Position numbers and translations under genes: made by a program. Below are positions 1-11,800 of a DNA stretch of 64,000 nucleotides, in pieces. The first letter of the stretch is position 1, and every line of letters starts with the position of its first letter. The notes beneath the pieces were generated by a model that did not search any database, had not been told where the DNA came from, and worked only from the letters and a program-made list of their open reading frames with translations. The stretch comes from Eucommia ulmoides (Eukaryota; Streptophyta; Magnoliopsida; Garryales; Eucommiaceae): contig CM028334.1 in assembly GCA_016647705.1 (NCBI GenBank), forward strand, positions 11,379,546 to 11,443,545. Direction: 5' to 3'.

Positions 1-99
1 GATTGCTTTTACCTCACGATCAGAGTTACGATGGTACCATAACTTGTACAATTGTGTCATCTAAAGTGACTATCACTGTCAGGCCATTTAATATCCCCA

Positions 100-345
100 A
101 TGGTAGGAACAGCCACCCGCAGGATTTGCACTCTTGACAGGTCCACAATCAACTACTTGCAAGACTAATCCTCCTGACAGATCATAATAATCAACCACCT
201 GCAGGACTAATCTTCCTGACAGGTCAAAATATCATCAACCACCTGCAAGACAAGCCCTCCTGACAGGTCATAATAATCAACCACCGGTAGGACGTGCCCT
301 CCTAACTAGTCAAAACCACCCCGCAGGACATGCCCTCCTGATGGG
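100..345. repeat. Tandem hairpin array in the LTR (CCTGCAGG version)
   Basis: About six units of roughly 42 bases. The clearest unit has ACCTGCAGGA at 197-206 facing TCCTGACAGGT at 214-224; these pair as a 10-bp stem with one unpaired A on the right arm and a 7-base loop. The other units are imperfect versions (112-142, 151-182, 239-269, 281-310, 317-345). Equivalent arrays with other sequences occupy the same part of other LTR copies. Confidence 0.7.
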
Positions 346-1594
346 ATCAAACTATGGCATAATCGGACAAAAAACACTTTCCACATTTAAAATCTACTTG
401 ATCCACATAAGTTACAAAATCGTCCATTTTAATAAACACATTTTTTCCCATAATTTATACGAAAATAAAATTTGTAAATTTACATAGAAGCCAATACAGT
501 CACCTCGATTTCCGCACTGCAAAAATATCGACGTCAGAAACTACCGGGACGTTGGCGCCTGTGAACCTAAGAACGATATGCCTAAATTAACATTTTATTT
601 AAAATAACCTAATATGCAACGTATGGCCCTAAAAAGCACAATTTCCCATTTTTCAAATTTAATTATGCAAAATTATTATTTTGTCCGTTTTACTACGTTA
701 ATATTTACTATACAAATTTATTAAAATTAACAATATCAATACAATTAAAAATTATTATTATGATTGCGAAAATTTTAATACTAACAATTTAATTTAATAA
801 AAAATAATACCCGATTAAAATTTTACCTATTTCTGAATCGCTCACAAGCCGAGAAGTTAGTTTTTGATTTTTTTATTTTTATTTAATTTTTTCCTCCCTT
901 TTTTTTTTCTTTTTTTCTTTTTTTTCCTTTTCTTATTTCTTTTTTTTTTTTTTTTTTTTTCATTTTCTTTTCTATTTTCAGTTTCAGCCCGACCGCCAAC
1001 TGACACCACTTACTACCAACTTCACCGCTGGCAATCAGAACACACACACATCACAGCCGGCCGACGACCAACGGCCGACCACCCACATTCCTGTCGAACT
1101 GAAACGATCACACATGCACACACCCTCATGTCGATACCGACAACCCAACAGCACCCCCTTCCCACCCTGGACGAACAGCGACGATCAACTGACCAATCAC
1201 CTTCTCCACCGCCAACTAAACATCTCAAACCCACACACCGAACACACTGCCGGCCAAACGGTGATGACGATCCCACACATACAACGAATAGAATACACAT
1301 GTACCCATGCACCCGAATGATCAGAACAACATACACATAAACCGTAGAAATTTGAACATGCACACACACATGCACAGGACTACCCACACACACTCACCGA
1401 ATGATGGCTACAAACGGCAACGATCCCACACCACCGAAGCGGACGACCGATAACACACACGCTGATCGGCCGACCGAAATACTCCCACTCATCGGACGAA
1501 CAGAACACACACACACCGCCAGATTGCACACTGCCGACGACGACGACCAAAACCTACTGCCGACCGCCTTCCTCTCTTCTCTCTCAGTTTTCTT

Positions 1595-1616
1595 TTATAT
1601 ATATATATATATATAA
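1595..1616 (-). promoter_or_regulatory. Candidate LTR core promoter (TATA region)
   Basis: A TA-dinucleotide run lies about 240-260 bases inside the LTR from its start at 1853. In element orientation it is followed by a GA-rich stretch. Related LTRs have a TATA-rich stretch near their start too (22125-22161, 27495-27509, 60471-60481). This fits a U3 TATA box followed by a long R-U5 leader, but no transcription start can be read from sequence alone. Confidence 0.35.
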
Positions 1617-1627
1617 CGTTTTCTTTG

Positions 1628-4600
1628 ATTGGGAAGGAAGGAAAAAAAATTAATTTATTTAAATTACACTAATCCTCCTCAATTTTCTTTAAGTTATTAG
1701 TTAAATTCGAAATCTAAGATTAATATTCTTAAAATTTCTAATTAACCCCTAAAATTTTAAATTAAATAATAAATGACACAATTTATCCCATTATTTTCTA
1801 AATATTTTAAAATGCAACTTAAATTGTGCGTATACAAAAATTAAGGTCTTACATAAAAAACTTTACTGATTCAATGTTCGGATCTCGTATGTTTTGGACT
1901 TCGCTTGAAACTTTTGAATTTTGTCAACGACAAGTCTAGTGTACTAGTAACCATTGGTTGTGTCCTTTAGGACTTATTGTCAACCAATATCAAAGTATTT
2001 GATTAAACTATAGAAAGTCATCCTGACGGAAATTATAATCAGGACATTTCTTGCACTTTTTTTTTATGCAATTGTGAATACTTTGGCGTAGTTGGTCATC
2101 ATCATCCCCCCCCCCCCCCTCCCCCCCAAGTTTACCCTTTTTCGTGTGCCCTAATCCATCTCTCTTATGCTTCTAACATCAACCACCTCTTCGCCCGATG
2201 CTTTAATTTTTCAATATCTTCTATAATTGAATCATACTTCCTAACTTGTGATGCAGTACTTGCCTTCCAAACAAGATTTTTCAACTGTTGATTTCTAAAT
2301 TTGGTGTTGAAATTGTTGCAGAGGTGGCGTAGACAATATCAATGATGTTGAATGGGCTCGTTCCATTGATGAAGCTATAAATTATACATCCCACTTAGAA
2401 TAGCGGTGTGTCTATCGGATATCAACGTGAGCTTCGAACGATTTTTAACAATATGGGCCTTAACCAACAAAGTGAACCACTGCCAAGTGTTTAAGTTCTC
2501 CTGATCTACGACCACAAAAGTCAATAACACTTGTTCGATAATGTCATTCCAATAGAGATCAAAATATTGCCGATATATTTCTCGTACAAACGGTTGTCAT
2601 CAGTCGTGAACCATCAACGGAATGTTTGAATGTCCAAAACACTTTATCCAAGATCGAATAGTTATAGGTTGCGTAGTAGGAATGCGACTCCACTCCACAA
2701 TTGGGAAGGAATGAAAAAAATTAATTTATTTAAATTACACTAATCCCCCTTAATTTTCTTTAAGTTATTAGTTAAATCCGAAATCTAAGATTAATATTCT
2801 TAAAATTGCTAATTAACCCTTAAAATTTTAAATTAAATAATAAATGACACAATCAACCCTGTTATTTTCTAAATATTTTAAAATGCAGCTTAAATTGTGC
2901 GTATACAAAAATTAAGTTCTTACATAAAAAAAAAAAAAAAAAAACTTTACTGATTGAATGTTCGGATCTCGTATGTTTTGGACTTCGCTTGAAACTTTTG
3001 AATTTTGTCAACGACAAGTCTAGTGTACTGGTAACAATTGGTTGTGTCCTTTAGGACTTCTTGTCGACCAATATTAAAGTATTTGATCAAACTATAGAAA
3101 GTCATCCTGACGAAAATTATAATCGGGACGTTGCACTTTTTGTTATCCAATTGTGAATACTTCGGCGTAGTTGGTTATCATCATCACCCCTCCCCCCCCC
3201 CAAGTTTACCCTTTTTCGTGTGCCCTAATCCATCTATCTAATGCCTCTAGCATCAACCACCTTTTCGCCCGATGCTTTAATTTTTCAATATCTTCTATAA
3301 TTGAATCATACTTCCTAACTCGTGATGCAGTATTTGCCTTCCAAACAAGATTTTTCAACTGTTGATTTCTAAATTTGGTGTTGAAATTGTTGCAGAGGTG
3401 GCATAGACAATATCAATGATGTTGAATGGGCTCGTTCAATTGATGAAGCTATAAATTATACATCCCACTTAGAATAGCGGTGTGTCTATCGAATATCAAC
3501 GTGAACTTCGAACGATTTTTAACAATATGGCCCTTAACCAACAAAGTGAACCACCGCCAAGTGTTTAAGTTCTCCTGATCTACGACCACAAAAGTCAATA
3601 ACACTTGTTCGATAATGTCATTCCAATATAGATCAAAATATTGCCGATATATTTCTCGTACAAACGGTTGTCATCAGTCGTCAACCATCAACGAAATGTT
3701 TGAATGTCCAAAACACTTTATCCAAGATTGAATAACTATAGGTTGCGTAGTAGGAATACGACTCCACTCCACAATTGGGTAGGAAGGAAAAAAATTAATT
3801 TATTTAAATTACACTAATCCTGCTCAATTTTCTTTAAATTATTAGTTAAATCCGAAATCTAAGATTAATATTCTTAAAATTGCTAATTAACCCCTAAAAT
3901 TTTAAATTAAATAATAAATGACACAATCTACACCGTTATTTTCTAAATGTTTTAAAATGCAGCTTAAATTGTGCTTATACAAAAATTAGGGTCTTACATA
4001 AAAAAATTTACTGATTCAATGTTAGGATCTCGTATGTTTTGGACTTCGCTTGAAACTTTTGAATTTTATCAACGACAAGTCTAGTGTACTGGTAACTATT
4101 GGTTGTGTCCTTTAGGACTTCTTGTCGACCAATATCAAAGTATTTGATCAAACTATAGAAAGTCATCCTGACAGAAATTATAATCGGGACATTTCCTGCA
4201 CTTTTTTTTATGCAATTGTGAATACTTTGGTGTAATTGGTCATCATCATCCCCCCGCTCCCCCCAAGTTTACCCTTTTTCGTGTGCCCTAATCCATCTCT
4301 CTGATGCTTCTAGCATCAACCACCTCTTCGCCCGATGCTTTAATTTTTCAGTATCTTCTATAATTGAATCATACTTCCTAACTTGTGATGCAGTACTTGC
4401 CTTCCAAACAAGATTTTTCAACTGTTGATTTCTAAATTTGGTGTTGAAATTGTTGCAGAGGTGACACAGACAATATCAATGATGTTGAACGAGCTCGTTC
4501 AATTGATGAAGCTATAAATTATACATCCCACTTAGAATAGCGGTGTGTCTATCGGATATCAACGTGAACTTCGAACGATTTTTAACAATATGGCCCTTAA

Positions 4601-4832
4601 CCAACAAAGTGAACCACCGCCAAGTGTTTAAGTTCTCCTGATCTACGACCGCAAAAGTCAATAACACTTTTTCGATAATGTCATTCCAATAGAGATCAAA
4701 ATATTGCCGATATATTTCTCGTACAAACGGTTGTCATTAGTCGTCAACCATCAACGAAATGTTTGAATGTCCAAAACACTTTATCCAAGATCGAATAACT
4801 ATAGGCTGCATAGTAGGAATGCGACTCCACTC
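1628..4832. repeat. Tandem triplication, unit about 1.07 kb
   Basis: Three consecutive copies start at 1628, 2700 and 3774, each with ATTGGG(A/T)AGGAA at its left edge. Periods are 1072 and 1074 bases. Each unit holds the last ~226 bases of the gypsy LTR, ending in (C/T)TTACATAAAAAA, plus about 845 bases of MULE transposase remnant. The first two units end GCGACTCCACTC and jump back to CACAATTGGG; the third runs on into unique MULE sequence at 4833. The LTR tail inside each unit shows that the duplication came after the LTR insertion. C-runs near 2107-2130 and 3186-3200 vary in length between copies. Confidence 0.93.
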
Positions 4833-5057
4833 GATAATCGTCCCAGGATTAAAGGTCTGCTACAGTAACATGAATTTCAACAACTTTCTATACGATTCAT
4901 CTCAATCCCAGAATAAGGCCTCAATGGTTTTAATTACAGCCAATCATCCCTCTCAATATGAGATGGTGAATCCTCGTGACTTCTTCACAAAAGCAATAAT
5001 AAAACCAATCCTCAATTTTAGATCTTCTTCGATTTGTCCAAGTATAAAATTATAAAT
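1857..5057 (-). pseudogene. MULE (MuDR-type) transposase remnants, triplicated
   Basis: Read on the minus strand with stops and frameshifts, the repeated units give recognisable Mutator-like transposase text. Near 2395-2510 is a stretch resembling the family's 'D/E-N-x-x-W-x-W-F' and 'S-D-R-H' motifs (here ENLNTWRWF and ISDRH), followed by a C-x-x-H-L-x-x-N-F region with KTKF-like text and the 'W-x-A-A/S' segment, and ending RWIRAH. Upstream on the minus strand, past the third unit (4833-5057), comes NPGTIIEW, the segment that normally precedes the catalytic core in MULE transposases. In-frame stops occur in every unit, so none can encode an active enzyme. The parent insertion was probably a single element; no terminal inverted repeats were recognised. 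Confidence 0.75.
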
Positions 5058-5160
5058 GACAACGGAATCCAAATTTGTATGATTGTAGAAACAGTGATGT
5101 TGTCCATCGTACTGCGTAATCTAAAACATGTCATGATCTTTTTCAAAACCGCATGCAACC

Positions 5161-5293
5161 TCCAACTACATTTGTGCTTACATTTAACCTACCGAAACTT
5201 TGTGTGTGCCTTTCCCAAGGTTCTAAGTAGTAACGATATGGGGTATAATACCCGTAACAGGGTCTAACCCCGTTACGTTGAGGTGTTATATTG
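5161..5293. repeat. 133-bp repeat, copy also at 34571-34703
   Basis: Both copies share TTTGTGCTT, the phrase AACTTTGTGTG, and TAACGATATGGGGTATAA followed by CCCGTAAC and CCCGTTAC. Here it follows the MULE remnant; at 34571 it follows a gypsy LTR and lies about 730 bases upstream of CHX copy B. The repeated CGTAAC/GTTACG words make it locally self-complementary. It may be one end of a non-autonomous DNA element. Confidence 0.6.
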
Positions 5294-6229
5294 CAATAGA
5301 GATACAATGAGTATGAAGCTTACAAAGAACTACTTCAATCCCAGACCGAACACAAAACAGGTTGGCCCTTAAAGCCAACCAAAGACCCCCTTAAATCTCA
5401 CAGGGCCATCAATGAGCCTACAAAAGAGATTCAAAGAGATCTCATTTACAAACCCACTCAAAACAACCACGAGCTGACCTACGCAACCCTGTTATCTTTG
5501 ATGAGATTCCTTTTGCTCTTCATGACTTCTCCAGCCTTATAACCTTCCGCTAAGCCAAACATGCCACAAGCATCTATGGCAGGGGAAAACTACTGAACGA
5601 ATTCCTCACAGCCTTAAGAACCTACCTCAATCCCTTCATCCCACCAACATCTAAGACAAAGGAAACCGCACACTATATGCTAAACGGAGAGTAGTCTGAA
5701 CACCACCCCGAACCATCTTTGGCCAATGTTGACGGAAGACATGAAAACCATTTCCTTTACTTGACCACCGCTCATGGCTGAGCATTTCTCTCGACAGAAA
5801 ACATCCACTTACCACCTCCACTGCTCGGAGGGACTACCGATCTCTAGCCTGAAAATCCAACTAATAAAGTTTACCAATTTCAACTATCACTACTAGGTCT
5901 AATTATGATTATGAGCTACTGCTAAATTACACTAACATGTCATCCTGAGCTAGTGTTAAATTACCCTAATAACTAAATTACACTAAATTACGCTAACATT
6001 ACACCCTGAGTTACTCCGAAATTACGCTACCAACACTAAATTACACTAACATTACACTTACAACACTCCCAGCATTAGCTACACTGCAGCCTCTCTACTG
6101 AGCTAATGGCCTCCATTGATTCTTACCCGCACTGCTTTAGCAAAATGCCCACAAGCATCGAACATAACCTTGCCTTCATAACTTTGTCAACTAGGTTAAT
6201 CTCTTAATCATCACTTTTATCATATTTTT
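5294..6229. other. Unassigned, probably decayed transposon DNA
   Basis: No convincing coding region. The notable feature is a run of degenerate phrases of the type TAAATTACACTAACAT between about 5885 and 6060, a loose tandem repeat. The segment lies downstream, on the minus strand, of the LINE-type ORF and may be the rest of that element. Confidence 0.3.
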
Positions 6230-7578
6230 TTATAGTGATTTCATCTCGAGAAAAGCTAGAACCTCCTCCCAATTATTGAACTGACCCTTATCTTCTTGAA
6301 CAATCTCTTTAACATTGGATGTGTTCATATTTAAGGTAGGACAAGACTTGATAATTGATTCTCTGCAAAAAATTTCACTTTCTTGCAAGTTGTCATCCAC
6401 TTTTGACCGACTATATTTCAAAGATGGGGGGGTCATCTTGTTGCAACTTATCACTCCCACCATCGGCCAAAATTAAAGGATTTCGTCTAATAATTTCTCC
6501 CAAACCATCACCAACAAAATTTGAAATTGGAGCCTCCAAATTTACTACAAGAACAGAACTCATTGTTTCTTTCCTTCTCCACACCCATTTAAGGCCCCGT
6601 TTGGTTAGTGTTCCCAACCAAACCCAACCCAAAAATTTTGGGTTTGATTTTTGAGAACGCATTTGGCAAACACAAAACCCAACCTAACCCAACCCAAAAA
6701 ATAGGAATTGATTCTCAAAATCCTAAAGAAATCAGAATAAAAAAAAAATTGTTTCTTTTTGCGCCCAAAAAACTCAACTTAAAATTCTCAACTTCCGTCT
6801 TCATCTGCCAGCCGACCACCACCACCCGCCGCCGCCGTTCGACGATCGACCGCCGTCTTCGGCCACCTTTGGCGACCTTCCGCTGCCGCCGGCCACCTCC
6901 GGCGACCGTCCGCGCCACCAACATCCACCTCCGGTGACCGTCCACCGCCTGCCGGCGACCGTCGTCGGCCACCTCTACCGCCCACAGTAGTCTGACACCA
7001 CCGCCGTCGCCGACGTCCGACCACCATCTAACACCGCCGCCACCAAACACAAAAAAAAAAATTTCAAAAAAAAAATTAGTTTTAGGATAAAATCGTTACT
7101 AAACACATTCTATTCTCAGCACAAAACAAAAATTGTCGTTACCAAATGCAATTCTGTTCCCAAAATTCTCAACCCAACCCATTTCAGTTGGGTTCAAAAA
7201 AGTGGGAACACTAACCAAACGCCACCTAACTCCTATTCCTCTGGAACCTAACTCATTACCAACCCTGCTCTCTAACCTCTTCTTACAGAGTTGTTTGCCA
7301 TAGCTAGCCCATCTAACTTTAATCACTTCACCATGAACCCTAATACCATTGAGAACCTCGATTGCCCAACCCGCTTTCTCCATGGTGGCATATCTAACAA
7401 AACCAAACTTGGAATTGGATCGAACCCTTTTCTTATTCGGAATGAACACATCACGAACCACCCCATGCCACTGGAACATGAACCTAAGCCCTCTCCACCC
7501 CATCTTCTCATGGATTGAGTCAACAAAGACTGAGAACATACGTTCCCTCCTTAATTCACGCAGCTTCAATCCATCCAT
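6230..7578 (-). pseudogene. LINE-type RNA-binding (RRM) ORF interrupted by a MITE
   Basis: On the minus strand from ATG at 7576-7578 a protein begins with an RNA-recognition motif: SVFVDSI as the RNP2-like strand, and KFGFVRY as RNP1, followed by the usual 'A-I-x-x-L-N-G' helix and a final strand (IKVRWA). RRM proteins with 'D-V-F-I-P-N-K' text of this type are common as the first ORF of plant L1-like LINEs. The frame runs to 7227, enters the MITE 6593-7226, and resumes at 6592; leaving out the MITE and one TAA duplicate joins the two parts in frame to a stop at 6411 (176 codons). A G7 run near 6424-6430 marks a probable second break, because the adjacent frame continues without stop to 6230. 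No reverse transcriptase follows. A host gene is less likely but possible. Confidence 0.6.
6593..7226. mobile_element. PIF/Harbinger-like MITE
   Basis: The left end GGCCCCGTTTGGTTAGTG and the right end CACTAACCAAACGCCACC are inverted repeats (about 24 bp with few mismatches). TAA flanks both ends (6590-6592 and 7227-7229), matching the 3-bp TWA target choice of PIF/Harbinger transposons. The interior is 634 bases: AT-rich arms, with TTTTGGGTTTGAT-like and GTTGGGTT subterminal repeats, around a very GC-rich CCG/GCC core (6805-7040). No transposase is encoded. A relative lies at 55851-56376. Confidence 0.85.
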
Positions 7579-8137
7579 GATACATAATGAAAAAACAGCA
7601 AAATCAAAGCAAACAGGTCGTAAATAGAACCTTAAATAGGGGAAGAAGAGGCCTCACAGTCACCAACTCTATACCTTGCCGACGATTGGCAACAAAACAA
7701 TGTTCCACCACCTACGCTTCAGAACAAAGCACAAGTACCCCCATATGATTCAGCTCCAAGCACCTCCAACAACGACAGACGAGATTCGCCGGAAATTCGC
7801 ACCGAAGGTTTGGAAACAGAGGAATACCACCCAAAAAGGCGAGATTCGCCGGAATCTGGCACTGGACGGTTAGGGAACAGAGGAATAACCGTGATGTGAG
7901 TTTGATTTTGCTCCGCCTCTTGAAGCGACGATCAAGAGTTTCTGAGGGTTGGTGATGAGATGAGACACGAACAAGGAAACACAGGTCTGCTACACTACTC
8001 CCGACGACGACGTTCGCCTGAATCCGACGCCTCACTCCAAACACCCGACGGCGAAACAGATCTGGAGGTATTTTAGCACAATCTAGTCCAAACTCTGAAC
8101 TCTCTCTCTTTGCTCGAGCAGATACGACGATAGGAAA
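7579..8137. other. No gene recognised; possible 5' region of the LINE-like ORF
   Basis: The segment lies just upstream (on the minus strand) of the RRM ORF and contains GC-rich phrases such as GACGACGACGTTCGCC. Open frames here are short and give no family match. Homology to the second CHX block starts at about 8138, so this is outside the duplication. Confidence 0.3.
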
Positions 8138-8405
8138 CTTTAAGGTGTTATATGTTTAAATTAAAACTCTAAGGACCGAAGTGATATTTTGGTCAACCAT
8201 TAGGAGTACAAATTGTCAAAACCCCTTTTATGTTTGTGGTGATGAATTAAATATTGATCTTTTCTTCGGATCAAAACCCTTCATTGGTCAAAATATCTAT
8301 TATTAAATGATACTAAATATTAATTAACATTCTGTAATGCTTGGATTAGCACTCTTCTCTCTCCCATTTCCTAATGTTCTTCCATATCAAATCTCCATTA
8401 GTTGT

Positions 8406-8406
<1 letters not shown>

Positions 8407-8437
<31 letters not shown>
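8407..8437. repeat. CT microsatellite upstream of CHX copy A
   Basis: A (CT)n tract lies about 100 bases before the CHX start codon and is shared with copy B (35717-35746). Pyrimidine-rich CT tracts are common in plant core promoters and 5' leaders, so it may mark the transcription start region. No convincing TATA box was seen next to it. Confidence 0.6.
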
Positions 8438-8534
8438 ACAAATTCATTTTCTCTCCTCCCCCTCTTTCATGTGTTTACAAAATTCTCTGAAATCATAAAA
8501 CCAACATATATTTCATATGCATGTATAGGGTAAG

Positions 8535-8750
8535 ATGAACAACCCTAACAGCTATAAATTTAAAGATAGTATTCTGTGTGTGAGGCTCCCGCCGAAAGTC
8601 CACTCCAATGGATTTTGGGATTCAAAGAACCCTTTTTCTTATTCATTACCGTTGCTGCAGTTACAGATTATCGTATTTTTTGGACTCACCCAAATCCTCT
8701 TTCGTGTTATGAGACCCTTCGGAATTCCCAAGTTTGTTGCAGAGCTACTT
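8535..8750 (+). CDS. CHX copy A, exon 1
   Basis: 72 codons ending FVAELL, then the donor GTATGTGGG. It contains the cytosolic N-terminus with the C-V-R-L-P-P segment and the first membrane helix. Translating past the donor would run into the poly-C tract, so splicing here is required for a sensible protein. Confidence 0.9.
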
Positions 8751-8773
8751 GTATGTGGGTTCATCTTTCTAAT

Positions 8774-8823
<50 letters not shown>

Positions 8824-11800
8824 CCCAAAAAAAAAATTAACAAAAAAATTGACATGCATGAGGCCTAGGGTTAGGGTTTCTATTTTAGGGTCATGTTCTT
8901 GTTTCTTCATCCCCAAACACCCTTCTTGCTCACTGAAAACCTTCATGCTTGGATTCTGTTTGAATTAACATTTTTTATTTTTTTTTGAATGATGCAGGTC
9001 GGCGGAATCCTTGGTTCAACGTTGTTCGGGCGGTACAATCAATATCAGGCGATCCTGTTCCCTATCGAAAGCCAAGGAATCCTCGGCACAATGTCGTCGT
9101 TCGGCTACTTAATGTTCCTCTTCCTAGCCGGTGTCAAGATGGACGTCTCGATGATAAAGAAGACAGGTTTGAAGGCTTTGGCCATCGGTGTCCTAAATTT
9201 TTTTGGCCCTTTTGTAGTAGGTTTGATCACCGTTTCCCTATTGAAAACCACAATGTTACGAGACGAGGACGCTTCGTTTCTCCGTATGTTCCACTCTGTG
9301 TTCATGGCTCATTGCACCATCCCGTTTCCTGTCATCGCCTGCCTCTTGGAAGACCTCAAGATCCTTAACTCCGACCTCGGGCGGATCGCGTTGTCCTCCG
9401 CCCTCGTAGGCAACTGTTTGAGCATCGGCGTATTAGGCTCCAACGTCGTGTTTAACATCTCACAAGTGTACTCGGCGGCGAGGGGACTCGGGGACATCAC
9501 GCTTGCCCTAGTGTTCATGGCCACCATCGTGTTCGGGGTCAGGCCGGTCTTTAACAGAATGGCCAAGCGAACGCCGGAGGGTGGAAAAGCGAAAGATGGG
9601 TGCGTGTGCTTGATCGTGTTGGGAACTTTTTTATGTAGCGTCGTCAGCAAATATTTTGAGCAGGAGGCACTCCTGGGTCCGTGGATTTACGGGTTGGTCG
9701 TGCCGGCGGGACCACCGTTGGGATCGGCGCTTGTGGAAACGCTGGATTCGTTCGTTTCCGGCATGTTTATGCCGTTGTTCGTGAGCTTGAATGTGGTCAC
9801 GACTAATCTCCAGAAATTCAATCTCAGCCCTGCGTTTGCGGTGTCAAACATGATTCTCTACGTCATCATGCTAGCGGCGAAAACGGTGGGAGCCATGGCG
9901 CCGGCACTGTACTACAAAATGTCATTCAAGGATTCACTGGCGTTGGGTCTCATTATGAGTGCAAAAGGAGTGGTGGACTTGTCTTTTTTCAGCATGATGA
10001 AAGATCTAAAGGTAACACACACACACCAAACTCTAAAATAGCCCCAAATAAAATCTGGGGTTTTGACACTTTATACCCCTAAAACTTGACCATTATTTTA
10101 ATTTGGTCCCTATAGTTGTAATTTGAAATTCCATAATCATCCCACTTCAACTCAAATTAATAGCTCCATTACAATTTTGGACGATAAACTGTGATGGCCC
10201 GATTTCCCAGGACCGCTACACGATTTCTCCCCTTGGAGAAATTAACACTAAAATCAATTGACCGAATTTTCATCCTATAAAATCTGATAAATTTTTCAAA
10301 CAATAGCAACAATCACAAATATCAAATTGATTGATTCAATTTTTACACCGGTAAATAATAAATTCAACTATTACAAATTAAATAGAAATTCAGCTGAAAT
10401 TCCTATCACCGCATTATTTTCAAATACATTCAAATAAATTCCTGACGCCGGTCAATTTAATACTAAAGTTTAAATTTGTAATTTAATATACAATTACGGC
10501 GACAATTATAATTATCGATTTAAATTTTAACATACGACGACAATAATTATATTCAATTTATCGAGTCAGTTTTTACAACGGTAAATATTAACTACAATTA
10601 TTACAAACAGAATTTCTTATGTAATCCCCGTTGCCGTTTCTCTCTCACCGGCCCTGCAATCAAAACTGTGGGGTTGTGAGCCAACGCTCAGTAGAATTTC
10701 AACTCCTCTAATACGTAAGTTTAATTAACACGATAAAATAAACACATTGACATAATTTTCATATAATCATAATTATTTCCTGAAATTTAACAGCTACAAT
10801 TCACCGACAGTAGTAACGTAAATCACCCAATAGACAAATTAAATACAAATATTAAAAGAGTTAGAAATTCTACCAGAAATCCAAAACCAAAATCCGAACC
10901 GGAATAGTTTTATCGCTAAAAACCATTTTATATCAATAACAATAGTTTTTTCGTTTTTATCTCTAAAAGTGTCTCATAACCTTTGTTGGCCTAATGGAAT
11001 ACCCAAGAGGGAGAATGAATTAGGTAATTAAAAATTATCAAAATAAAATTACTTTAATAAATCAAATAATTAATTTTAATCATAAATTAATTATTATCTT
11101 TATATCACAATGGAATTATCAAATCAACTAGATGGATACCAAACAATAATAATAAAATAAAGATTACAGCACACCAGAGATTTATACTGGTTCACCATGC
11201 TACTCTTGACTAATCCAATCCCCCCGAGTCCCACGGAGAGTCGCACTCACTAATACTCAAGATCCCTTTAAAAGTAGGAACCAATCCCTCAAAATGATTC
11301 TTTTCGTAGGCTCAGAATCAACCTTTACAAATTCTTTTTCACAGATTTAGAAATAACCTCTACTTTCTATAGACTCAAGAATAATCTAATTCTATTGCAG
11401 AGAGAATCACAACCTAATTCTTTTTATACCTTAGGCTCAAGAATCAAAACCTCACCAATACTCCAAATATCCTTTTACCGGGTAAGGATTGAACCGTTAC
11501 AAAATTCACTCAAACTCAATTCTATCTAGAAAAAATTACTATCTCAATCTCTTTACAGGAAGAGACTGAAACCGGCTACCCTTTGATTAAATAACTTCAA
11601 TAGTATTTAATCTGTCACACTACTCACCAATATAATTTGATAAGCAGATTATCTCACTCGGAGCTTCTACCACCCCAGATAAATTAAATCTCAATTAATA
11701 TCCCAAATTTAGTGATAGAAAAGTGTGAGATTGAAAATCTGATTTTAAACAAAAGATGGGTAGCAAATAATTTAGTACGTAATCAAATTTAAGAAATTAT

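Larger units (their letters stand above)
1..1853 (-). mobile_element. Ty3/gypsy-type LTR, partial, cut by the window edge
   Basis: The block ends with GGTCTTACA at 1853, the same terminus as the complete solo LTRs at 19562-22444 and 25375-27604; in element orientation (minus strand) this is the LTR start TGTAAGACC. Its internal order also matches: an AT-rich tail, a TA-dinucleotide stretch near 1595-1616, a C/A-rich block at about 980-1600, a pyrimidine block at 880-965, and tandem hairpin-forming units at 100-345. The outer end lies beyond base 1, so it cannot be said whether it is a solo LTR or part of a longer element. Several short open frames on the plus strand inside it are low-complexity and not genes. 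Confidence 0.75.

Noticed and set aside
100-345. Possible CRISPR-like direct repeat array
   Set aside because: Units are about 42 bp with no unique spacers, lie inside an LTR in eukaryotic DNA, and have no cas genes nearby.
864-1616. Open frames on both strands with Phe-rich or Thr/His/Pro-rich translations
   Set aside because: They come from T-runs and the C/A-rich LTR block, and the same block in other LTR copies gives unrelated proteins.
6715-7050. Gly/Arg/Val-rich ORFs on the minus strand
   Set aside because: They lie in the CCG-rich core of a MITE with clear inverted ends and TAA duplications.
8535-8968. Proline-rich ORFs through the poly-C tract
   Set aside because: The donor at 8751 and acceptor at 8997 remove the tract and join exon 1 to exon 2 in frame with family-like sequence (AELL-VGGILG).
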